Source of the DNA: Tamlana sp. I1
GTDB taxonomy: Bacteria > Bacteroidota > Bacteroidia > Flavobacteriales > Flavobacteriaceae
Length of the DNA: 64,000 nt
NCBI RefSeq assembly: GCF_015355625.1
Contig: NZ_JACLAF010000004.1
Location: 1-64,000 of the forward strand
Direction of reading: 5' to 3'
The notes beneath the pieces were generated by a model that ran no database searches, had not been told where the DNA came from, and was given only the letters and a program-made list of their open reading frames with translations. Position 1 is the first letter of the stretch; each line of letters begins with the position of its first letter. Made by a program: the position numbers and the translations under genes. Positions 1 through 12,400 of the stretch are shown in pieces.

Positions 1-1
1 A

Positions 2-100
2 AAATACTTAATAAGTATTTCTGGAAGTAATAAATTGGCTATGGCTAATAATGAATCTGATGGCATTAAAAATTTTTATTCAAAGGTCTTGCTTTTTTAG
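2..100 (+). other. possible C-terminal end of an upstream gene
   Basis: One forward frame is open from the window edge to a TAG at 98-100 and would encode about 32 residues ending YSKVLLF. No family is recognisable in so short a piece. It may be the tail of a gene that begins outside the window or chance. It is listed only because the left edge is otherwise unexplained. Confidence 0.2.
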
Positions 101-461
101 ATGCTCCACAACTTTTGAGATTGACCCCTATTAACCCTTCACTTCATTTTGGAGAACCAAAATCAGTCAAAATATTTTAAAATGTAATCTAAAAACTACA
201 TTTTAAAATCATGCAAATCAAAAAAACGTATTAAATGTATCAATTCATCGATAAAATGCGTAAAATTTATGTACTCTGTGTTCTGTTACAAATAATTTTA
301 CGATATTTATAACGTTAAAAAAAGTTAAAAAAACCAAAAAGACAGTTTAACTGTGGGTATTGAAGTACGATACTTACAAGTGAATTGTGTATAGACCAAT
401 TGTTGCTGGGCCTTTTCTGCAAAGGAAAGTACAGGTAATAATAACCCCAAATATAACCAAC
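101..461. other. sprB upstream region
   Basis: No credible gene lies here. A perfect 13-bp inverted repeat (174-186 and 197-209, arms ATTTTAAAATGTA and TACATTTTAAAAT, 10-base loop) could be a weak terminator for whatever precedes it, although it has no clear T-run. A small palindromic AAGTA-CGA-TACTT lies at 363-375. I could not find a convincing TAnnTTTG box for sprB. The genes sprC and sprD, which precede sprB in Flavobacterium johnsoniae, are not present in this gap. Confidence 0.4.
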
Positions 462-3400
462 ATGAATAAAACTACTTGTTTAACATTTAAGAATTTTCTT
501 TCTAGAAAATTTTTAAAGGCAAACACGCTACTTTTTGCCTTTAAAAGAAAAAATCTAGCATTTATAATTTTACTATTGTTTGCTTTTGCAGGGCATAATG
601 TTTTTGCACAGGATGACAGAGAAGATTTTACTCCAAGATTAGATGGTGGTAATATTAAAGTTAAGGGTGATATTGTTTTAATTGGTAATGGTATTATTGA
701 AGCAGAAGGTTTACCGCTTCCTTATAATGGCGATGCTAAAAATAACGACTATGCCGGAGAATATATTAATGTAGCAAATGGTGGCGATTCTAGCATTTTC
801 AGTTCTAGTTCGGCAGATTTAGCTATTAATAACGAATGTAAAAATATTGTGTATGCTGGTTTGTATTGGTCAGCTGTATACCCAAATGAGGAGGGTGATG
901 ATGCTGGAAAACCATTCAGCGGAACTCCAAGAATTGAAGATTGGAATAATATTAAATTTAGACTACCAACAGGTGGTTTTATTGATTTAACGGCCGATAA
1001 TGATCCCGATCCTGTTGGGGAAGAAGATGAAATTATTTTTGATGGCTATGATTATAATAATATAAATAATTCTGTAAAGGACTCACCATATGTGTGTTAT
1101 AAAAATGTTACTAATTTATTAAAAGGATTAGTCGAAGCTGATGGTACTTATACCGTAGCAAATGTAAGAGCGACTCGTGGTTGGAGAAATGGTGGTTGTT
1201 CTGCTGGTTGGACTTTAGTTGTTATTTATGAAAGCCCATCATTACCAAGTAAATTTATTTCAACATTTGATGGATATGTAGGAGTTGGCGGTTCTTCATT
1301 TGCAGAATTTGATGTTAGTGGTTTTCAAACATTACCTTACCCTTTACCTGTTAAACCTAGATTAGGAGTAGCAGCTTTAGAAGGAGATCTTGATATAAGT
1401 GGAGATTCTTTTCAATTTAAGGCGAGTACCTCTACTAATTTCACTAAAATTTTTGATGATTTAAATCAAGCCAATAATTTTTTCAATGCCAAAATAACAG
1501 ATAATGGGGTTTATATGAATAATAGAAATCCCAATAGTCAAAATACACTAGGGTTTGATATTAATCATGTTACTGTGCGTAACGAGGATAACTTATTGTT
1601 GCCTAATGATGCCACGGCAGGAACTTTAAAACTAACAACTACAGGCGATGGCTATGGTGCTTTTTTTACCTCTTTTGCAGTTGATATTATTGAGCCTAAA
1701 ATTGTATTGACTAAAGAAGTACATGATGAGAATGGTAATCGTATTAATGGGGATGTGGTTCAATTAGATCAGTATTTAAGATATGTTATTGGGTTTGAAA
1801 ACATAGGTAATGATGATGCTAGAAACATGACCATTAGGGATGTATTACCTGCAAACATCAAATTTGATGAGGCTAATATGACGGTTCCTGCTGGTGTTAC
1901 TTATACTTATGATTCTACTGCACGTGAAATAGTTTTTACAGTTGTTGATGAATCTTTGATAGAATATATTCCAGACACCAAAACAGAAATATTTATTCCT
2001 GTTAGGGTTGTTGAATCTTGTGAGGAATTAACAGATGCTTGTTCTAATGTTATTCAAAACCAAGCGTTTACTACTTATGAAGGCGTTACAAATGCAGGGT
2101 TTGTTATTTCAGACGACCCAAGTTATGATGCTAATATTAGCGACAGTTGTTTACTAGGGCCTCAAGCCACAAATTATTTAGGTGATATTTCTAATTGTAC
2201 CTTTAAGGAAGATGTTATTTTGTGTGGGGATTCAATAGAATTAGTAGCTCCAGGTGGCTATGACTCATACCAATGGTCTAACACCAATTCATTTAACCCA
2301 GGTGATATTATTGGAACTTCCCAACGATTAGAGGTGACTACTACGGGCTCTTATTTTGTAAGAAATATAGCTGCAGATTGTGATGACATCGATAAAGAAT
2401 TTGAAGTTTCTCGTTTCGGAGCAAATGTAACCAATCCTGCTGCAGAGTCAGGGGTTTATGATAAACTGGTTCAATGTGCTGATAGTGGTGATTTTATACC
2501 GTACATCTTTTTGTGTGGTGTTAATAATGGTGGACGAACAATTAACACTAATTTACCAGCTAGTAGTACTGGTGTAGTATGGGAGAAATTTGATGCTTCA
2601 AGTAGTGGTAGTAAATGTTTTGAAAATAGAGATGATACTTGTCCGTATGAAAACTCAGAATGTAATTATACCCAAGTTGCAACCACACCTAATTTTACAG
2701 TAACCGATGCTGGTGAATACCGTATTACTATCAATTATCCAGGGGGGTGTTTTAACCGTTTTTTCTTTAACGTTTATACCAATTTATTAGATCCTCGTTT
2801 TTCTAAAAAAGATATCATTTGTAATCAGCAAGGTGAAATTACAGTAGAAAATGTGCCTTCTGGTTATGAGTACAGTTTAGATAATAGCAGCTGGCAGCCT
2901 GGCAATACAATTTCAGTTCCAACTGCAGGACTTTACGATGTTTATATAAGACAAATAGATGTAGATACGAATCCATGTTTATTTTTAATAGAAGATATTG
3001 AAATTTTAGAATACACACCAGAATTAGCGGTTAGTGTAACTAATCCACTTTGTCATGGTGGAGATAAAGGTTCCATTGTGGCATCTGTAAACTTTGGTTT
3101 AGGGCAGTATAAATATCGAATTTTGCAAGGCGGAGTAGAGGTGAATAGTACAGCACCAATAGATAATGTGTTTTATACTTTCAATAACTTAAATGCGGGC
3201 GATTACACAATCGAGGTTACCTTAGATAGTGGTTGTGTTTTAACTAGAGATGTTACCCTTACCGAACCAGATCCTATTGTTATTAGTGTTGATAAAACCA
3301 ATATTACCTGTAACGATGGTGAAATTAGTATTACAGCTACAGGAGGTACAGGAACATATAGTTATTCTATAGATAACGGTGTAAATTTCGATTTAAGTAA

Positions 3401-6400
3401 CACGTTTCCTATAGACACTGCGGGCACTTATGATATTATTGTTATAGATGATAACAACTGTTCGGAAACTACAAGTGTAACCGTAGATCTATTGCTTCAG
3501 CCAGTCTTCACAATGGAAAATACAGGTATCTCCTGCTACGGCGATAATTCAGGATCCATAACATTTAATGTAACGAACGCGAATGGCTACACCCTTGAAT
3601 ACAGTATAGATAATGGGGCGAATTACCTTCCTAATAATACCTTTTCAAATTTAACACCAGGGACGTACCAAACTATTTTAAAATATTCTTTACTCGGTGA
3701 AGATTGTTATAGTCCTGTAGAAGCAATTATTATAGACCAACCCGACGATGCTTTAACCGCTTCGGCAGGGGTTTCACACCTAGCAGGTTGTGGTATGAAT
3801 GGCGAAGGTACTTTACGTATTACAAACCCGCAAGGTGGTATACCGCCATATGAGTATAGTTTTGATGATCAATCTACTTGGATATCAGATAATTTCGCAG
3901 AAGTTATGCCGGGAACTTACACGGTATATATTCGAGATTCGAGTGGCTGTATTTATGCGATGCCAGGTATAGTACTAGATCCAGAGCCTGTTCCTCCAAC
4001 AATTGATGATAATGTAGACCCAGAATATAATTGTGATGGTACAGCAAATGCATCTGTAAATGTGACAAATAATGGAGGAGCTAATTTTGAATACACCTAT
4101 TTATTAAATGGTGTAGAAAACACAAATACAGCCGATCCTACTACATTTTTAAATGTGCCTAGCGGTTCACACACCATTACAGTAACGTATAAGTTATTGG
4201 ATGCACCAACCTATAGTAATTTACTATATGAAACTTTTGGTTATGGTGATGATGTGCGTTCACCAGGAATTAATACCAGTTTCTATTGTTGGGAACGCCA
4301 AGTTGCTGCAACCCAATGTGGAAATGATTATACTATTAATGATGGTCAATATTCAGTTACTGAAAATATTGAAAAACCATTTGGTACTTGGTTAAACCCA
4401 GATGATCATACAACCCCAAGTAGAGCAGATGGACGTATTTTGGTTGTAAATATTGGCGACCAAATTCCAGAACAAGACGTTTTGTATAAAAAGACTATTA
4501 ATGATATTATTCCTAATCAGCCTATTAATGCTGAGTTATTTGCGATTAACTTAATTAAAACAGGTGTTGCAAATCACTTTGACCCTAATTTAACGATAGC
4601 TTTAGTGGATGCTGGAGGTAATGAAATATCATCGTTCCAAACAGGAGATATTCCAAAATCGGAACAATGGGAAAATTATCCTAAAACCCCCGTATTCTTA
4701 AATCCAGGAAATAATACGACTTTAGATTTTATTGTTCGTTCTAGTGTGCAGCAAGTTACTGGTAACGATGTTGCTATAGACGATATTAGAGTGTACCAAT
4801 TACCAATAAGCTGTATTGATGAAGTTAGTTTCCCAATTATCATAGAATCTGGCAAAGCATTTACAGCCGATGTAGTTAGCGCGAACGATGTGGATTGTTT
4901 TGGTGCTAACAATGGTGAAATTCAAATTTCTGCAACCAATTTCAATACCACTAATGGATACCAATATTCTATAGATGGTAGTACTTGGAATACAGTAACC
5001 ACTTCACCACATACTATTACAGGATTAGGTCCAGATACTTACGATGTTCAAATTCGTTATGATGCGACTTCAACGGGTTGTGAATTTAAAATTGAACAAG
5101 AAATTACCGAACCAACCGAAATAGACCTAACCCTAGATACCACACAAGCTACCTGTACTACCGATGCTAGTATAGAAGCTACGGTTACAGGAGGTACGCC
5201 ACCATATACTATAGAATTATTAGATACAGCTGGAACAGTGGTAGATACTTTCCCTAATAGCGGTACGTTAACAGGTGTTGCTTCAGGCGATTACCAAGTG
5301 CGTGTTACCGATGCCAATAGTTGTTCGCCATCAGGAACCGTTAACGTTACTATTGATGCGGTTACCATGCCAACAGCTACGGTAACCATAGCTAGAGACT
5401 GTGTAAACCATGCTGGTGGTGCAAAAATTAGTATGCTTCCAGATAATACTACGGGTAAAGCACCATTTTCTTTCCGCTATGACCGTTACGATATTACTGG
5501 TACTAATCTTTTGGAAAGTACAACTTACAACGCTTCTAAAGAGTTTAACAATGTTCCAGTAGGTGTATATCATATTTATATGATTGACAAAAATGGATGC
5601 GAAGTGCTACTGCCAATAACTACCGTAGAAGAGCCTGTAACCATTAGTGCTGCACTAGTAAAAGATATAGATTGCAGTAATACACCCGATGCGCAAATTG
5701 AAGTAACTATAGCCGATGGGTATCCAGATTATGACTACGAAGTATCTTTTAATGGCGGGAATTTTACTTCACTTGGTACTTTAACTACCGCTGGTGGAGG
5801 TATTTTTACCTATACGGCCACAGCAGCAGGAACGTACCAGTTTAGAGTATTCGATGCGATTACAGGAAAAAACTGTAATAATGTTTCTGCTATAATCACC
5901 GTTAGTGCACCAGAAACACCCGATTTTACAACTAATAAAGTCGATATTACTTGTGCAGGGGCAGATGATGGCCAAATAACTATTTCACCAACTGCCGGAG
6001 CATACGATTTTGAATATAGTATAGATGGCGGGACTAACTACCAAACTTCGGCCACTTTTAATAATTTAGCAGCAGGAATCTACGATGTTATTATTATAGA
6101 CGGAAAAGAATGTGTTTCTGTCATCAAAAAGGTCGAAATTCTAGAACCAGATGCATTATCCGTAAGCGCATCCGCTACAACACTTAAGTGTGATACCAAT
6201 AACGTGGAGCAAGCAGCTGTAGTTACTATTGATGTACCAACCACAGGTACGTCGCCTTACCAATACAGTTTTAATGGTTCAGGATTTAGTAATACTAGAA
6301 CTTTAAGTGTTTACGATAACGGTTCTGTACAATCAATTACTTACTCGGTTAGGGATGCTAATGGTTGTACGGCAGGTGGAACATTAGATATTCAACCACT

Positions 6401-9400
6401 AGATTCTCCAACCGATTTAACGTTTACAAATACAGAGATCACTTGTGAAACAGGAAAAGATAAATCTACAGTTGAAGTAACTTCAACAGGAGGTGTGGGT
6501 CCATTAGTATATGAAATTTCAAATCCAGCATCTGCGACTTCAAATACTACAGGAAGGGATTCAGGAATTTTCACAGGTTTAGATGCCGGTACCTACGTAT
6601 TTAAAGTAACCGATGCCAATGGTTGTTTTTATACAAAATCTTATACGGTTGCTGCTTTATCGCCAATTGCTCTTATTGCTAGAAAACTTAGCGATGTAAA
6701 TTGTTTTGGTGGTGATAATGGTGCTATAGAATTAGAAGTTTCTGGAGGATCTGGAACCTATTCTTATCAAGTATCAACAACTGATGGTACAGCAGTGCCT
6801 GGACAAACAGATCAAACAGTTCCAAATATTACTTTACCTAATTTAGAAGCTGGAACGTACACCATTTTAGTAACTGATAAAACTACAAAATGTCCAGCAA
6901 CATCATCTGTAACAATTAACCAACCAACAGCGGCCTTAAGTTTAACTGCAACAGCAACAAACATATACTGTTCAAATGATGAGTCTCAAATTACAGTAGT
7001 TGCCGCAGACGGTACACCAAATTATAAATATGCTGCCGTAGTAACAGGAGCAACTGCACCAACAACGTTTGAGGCTAGTAATGTGATAATTGTAGACACC
7101 AATTCAGGAACCAATTTAGATTGGGATGTGTATGTACAAGATGCAAACGATTGTATTGAAAAGACTACAGTTAAGATTGCTACTGATGCTGCTCCAACGG
7201 TAAGTGTAACCACAACACCTAATTCTTGTGATGCGGTAGCACCTTATACCTTTACAGCTACTCCAGGAACAGGAAGTGTTGCGCCATTAGAATACAGTAT
7301 TAACGGTGGGGCTTCATACCAAACTAGTGCAACATTCACTATTAATACCGCTGGTGATTACAAAGTTACAATTAAAGATGGTAATGGTTGTACAGCAGAA
7401 ACTGATATCAAAATATTTTCACCGCTTACAGCAAGTGCTATTTTAACTAAAGATATTACGTGTTCAGCAACACCAACAACAGATGCAGTTATTGAAATAC
7501 CAGTTTCAGGCGGAAATAGTCCTTATTTTTATGAGGTGTCTACAGATGGAGGTAGTAATTATTCTGGAATAGCAGCACCTTCACCTAATTTTACTGTAGC
7601 AACAGTTGTTTCAGCAACAACTTATCAGTTTAGAATTACAGATGATAATGGATGTATTGTAGAAACAGGAGGCGTTACAGTTAATCCTGCTGAACCAGTT
7701 ACAGTAGCAACTACAAACGTAGACCCAACTTGTAACGGAAGTACAGATGGTTCTATTCAATTAGAAGCCACAACGGGAGAAGCTCCGTTTGAATATAGTA
7801 TGGATAACGGCGTAACTTTTGTTTCAACTAATGTATTTGGTGGTTTAGCAGCTGGAACGTATAGTTATGTGGTTAGAGATAGTAAAGGTTGTACGTTTGG
7901 TGATGATATTACTTTAACCGAGCCACCTGTAATTGACGTAACCATTGCTATTACGGATATTCAATGTGATGTAGCTATGCAAATTCCTGGTGAATTAGAA
8001 GTGACTATAAACAGTGGAGGTGTTGCAGATTTTGATTATATCTTATATGACCATAGTTATACCGAATTAACTAGAAGTACACCAACAAGTGCTACCACAC
8101 ATATTTTTAATAATTTAGGTTTTGGCGATTACTATGTAGTAATTATTGATGCTACAGGTTGTGAATATAGAAGTGCGGTACAGCGTATTGATACCCCTCC
8201 GGCATTACTGCTGAACAGTAATATTTCCACTGGTACCTGTGCAACAGGTGCAGAGGTTGAAATTTCAATTACAAACACGACTAATCCAGATTATACCTAT
8301 CAAATTTTTGGAGACCCATCTACCGCTATTGGTCCAATTGCAGCAACTTCGCATACTTTTACAGGGCTAGATCATGGTGTAACGTTTTTCTTCCAAGTAA
8401 CCGATGCTAGAGGTTGTTATTCTGTTATAGAAGTAACAACACCGCCGTCTCCTTCAGGGATTGCAATTTCTAATGTAACACCACAAGACGCGAATTGTTT
8501 TGGTAATGCAGATGGCAGTTTAATGTTTGATGTTTCTGGTTATGATGGTTCTGTTACAGCATTAGACTACGAGGTGCGAGATGCTTTTAGTAATTTACCA
8601 GTTTCACCAGCAATCGATGGTTCAAATATTGCTATCTCAGCAACAGGTACTACAAGTATAGGAGTTACAGGTATTCCTGCTGGAAATTATTTGCTATGGG
8701 TTAAAGAAACAGATGGAACCGAGTGTACAGCTACAGCAATGTTTCAAATATCACAACCAACACAAGCTTTAACATCGAGTGTTACTAATAATATAAATGC
8801 AAACTGTAATTCAGATGCTTTAATAACCTTGACTACAACAGGAGGGACTGGACCTTACCAATATGCGGCAGGAGCATCTGGTTTCACTCCTATTGCATCA
8901 GATTTTGATTCAAACAATGTATTAAGTTTAGATCCTAATACCAATACAACTTGGGATATTGTTGTTCGAGATGCCAATGGATGTGAATTTGTGGTTACCG
9001 AGTCTATTTCGGTAGATCCTTTACCAACTGTTAAGCCAGTAGATCCATACTGTTTTGATGGGACACCATTTACAATTACTATTGAAGAGAATAGTAGTTC
9101 TCCGATAAGTCCTTTTAAATATAGTATTAGTACAACAACAACACCAGGTGGTTTTTCAGATAATCAAGACTTTTTGATAACAGCAGCTGGCACTTATCAT
9201 TTATTTGTAAAAGATAATAATGGTTGTATTGCTAGATTAGAATATATAGTTAATCCACCTTTAATTTTAGATGCTGAAATTACTAAGGAAATAGATTGTA
9301 CAGGAACTCCAAATGCTGAAATTACATTAACAGCAACTGGTGGAGACACTTCAAGTGCTTATGTATATGCAGTAAGTACGGATGGTGGTTTAAGTTATAT

Positions 9401-12400
9401 GCCAGCAAGCAACCCATACTCGGCAGTGGCAGGCTCTTATATTTTTAGAGTAACCGATGCGCAAGCACCGCCAAATGCGTGTCAAGCGACATCGCAAACA
9501 GTTGTTGTCGTTGATGCAGATGTACCAACACTATCTGCAACCCATACCGATGTAAGCTGTAACGGAGGGTCTGATGGCAGTATTATAGTTACAGCAACAG
9601 CAGGAGTAGCACCATTTGAATATAGTATTGATAATGGAGCAACGTTCCAAGCTTCAAATGTATTTAATGGTTCGGTAATTTCAATGCCTGCAGGAACTTA
9701 CCAAGTGGTTGTTAAAGACGCTAAGGATTGTGAATCTGCTCCAGTGCCAGTAATTATTGATGAGCCATCTATTGTAGTTGCTTCAGTAGATAACTTTAAG
9801 GGGCTAAATTGTGGTACAGGTAACGCAACCGAGGGTGCTGAAATAGTTATCTCAGGTTCAGGAGGAACAGCACCGTATACCTTTAGTTTTAACGGTTCAA
9901 ATTTTACCACAGAAGATACTTATCAAACTAATTTTGATGGAACTGTATCAGTTATAGTAAAAGATGCCAATGATTGTATTTCAGCATTATTAAATGTTGT
10001 TATAGACCCAATTTCTCCACCAACAGATTTAGATTTCGTAGCAACTACTGTTACATGTAACACAGGAGAATTAACTTCAAATGTGACTTTAACACCCAAT
10101 TCAGGTGCTGTTGGTCCTTTCGATTATAACATTATTTACCCAACTGCAGCAGCTGGTGGTGTAGATGAAGTAGCGGATTATACGTTTACAGGATTAGCTC
10201 CAGATACCTATACATTTGAAGTTATTGATGCCAACGGTTGTAATTACACCGAATCGTTTACGGTTGACCCAGCGGTTAATATTTTTGTAGCTGGTATCGT
10301 AGATAATGATGTGTCTTGTTTTGGAATTCCTAATGGTAAAGCAACCTTTACAGCAACTAATGTTCAATCAACCTTTACAGCAAGGCTAACAACAGGAACA
10401 GGAACAGTAGGTACGCCTTCAGGAAATACCGTTGAAGTTACAGATTTAGCGGCAGGTACATATACTTTAGAAATAGAAGATACAAATACAGGATGTACTG
10501 CTACTGCCGATGTTACCATCACGCAACCTACAGCAGCTTTAGCTTTAACAGCTAGCGCAACCAACGTACACTGTAACAATTACTTCTCGCAAATTACGGT
10601 TACCGCAACAGGTGGTACACCAAGCTACAGCTATGCAGCGGTAACAAATGGTAGTCCTGCACCAGCAGCTACAGACTATGCGCTAAACGCTAGTGTACTA
10701 ACCGTAGATACCAATAATGGTACGCAATTAGATTGGGATGTTTATGTACAGGATGCTAATGGTTGTACAGAAGACACAACCGTGTCTATTACATTAGAAA
10801 CCATGCCAACCGTAACTGCGCCTGCTATAGCAACTTGTGCGACACCAGGAGGTGGCTATGAGTTTACCGTATCAGGAGCAGGAGGCGTATTACCATATGA
10901 ATACTCGGTAGGAAACGGTTTCCAATCCAGTCCAACATTTACAGGGCTAACCCCTGGCACCTATACCGTAACCATTAAAGATGCTAATGGCTGCGAAGGT
11001 ACTAGTGCAGCTGTTACGGTGTACGACAATTTAGAAGTATACACTAGTATAAGTGCGCAACCAAGCTGTGCCGGTAACGATGGAGAAATTAATGTAACTG
11101 CTACTGGTGGTTCTGGAAATTATAGCTATGCTATTAATCCGAATACAGGAATTACCGCTACTGCAACAGGATTTACAGGGTTAACCCATTCTACAGCATA
11201 TATGGTTACTGTTACCGATACAGACACAAACTGTACTAGCGATGCTTCTGTTACCTTAGAAGCACCAATCCCAGTAACCTTTACCACCGATGTTACCAAT
11301 GTAACTTGTAATGGAGGGAACGATGGCGTTATTGAAGTGCTGCTAGATGCTAATCAAGACAATCCTATTTATAGTTTCGAAATTATAGGTTCGCTTAATA
11401 ATGGTACAACTGTTCCTGCTCAAGCTTCTAATGTGTTTAGTGGTTTAGCTGCAGATACTTATACCGTACAAGTAACCTCTGGTAGAGGTTGCATGGATAC
11501 GCAGGATGTAACCGTAGGGGAGTCGGCCGCCATTGCAGTACCAGCACCTACCGTAGTACAGTATGCTTGTTTAGCGGATACTAATTCATCCGATTTTGCT
11601 ACCATCACCGTAGATGCCACTGCAATAATTGGAGGTTCAGGGAATTATGTGTTTTACGAGTTTGTTCGTGGTACAACTACTGTACAAGATTCTACCAACC
11701 CTGTTTACACCGAAACCGATTTAGCTGGCGGAAGCTACACCATTAATGTGTACGACAATAATGGTTGTGTAGGTTCAACTACTACAACAATAGATCCGTT
11801 TGTTGCGATAGACGATTTAGATATTGCAGTTAGCAATGCCATAACCTGTATTTCTGATGAAGAAATTACGATAAGTGTTACGGCTTCTGGAACAGCAACT
11901 TTAGAATATAGAGTTCAAGAAGTTCAAAGTATAGACGTAAATGGTAATCCTGTATTTGGTGGTTATGACAGAACTCAAACAACTTCAGGTACATTTACAG
12001 ATTTAGCTATAGGTAACTATTTAATTACGGTTCAAAACACAGACACCGGATGTTTCTTAAGAGACTACCATTATGTAAGCGATCCTAACACCTTCGACGT
12101 GACTATTGATAATGTGGTAGATGTAACTTGTTTAGATGATGCCGATGGTAGTGTAGATGTTACTTTTATAGACCGTGCGCCATTACCAACTAATGAAGCT
12201 GGTGCGTTTACTTATAATGTTGTAGATGTTTTAGGATCCCCAGTGACTTCTGGAAATGTAGCAGATGCTGGACCAACAACCATTACAGGTTTAGCTTCTG
12301 GAACCTATACCATAACAGCTACATTAGATAATACGCCATTCTGTGAGGTCGTTAAAAACTTTACCATTTCAGGGCCTACAGCCGCATTAGCCATTCAAGA

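Noticed and set aside
387-461. GTG at 387 as the sprB start
   Set aside because: It would add 25 residues with no signal character ahead of an already long signal peptide, while the ATG at 462 starts a normal basic N-region.
4676-10579. Several 60-80 codon antisense ORFs inside sprB
   Set aside because: They are frame shadows of repetitive, stop-poor coding sequence; none has a recognisable family or independent start signal.
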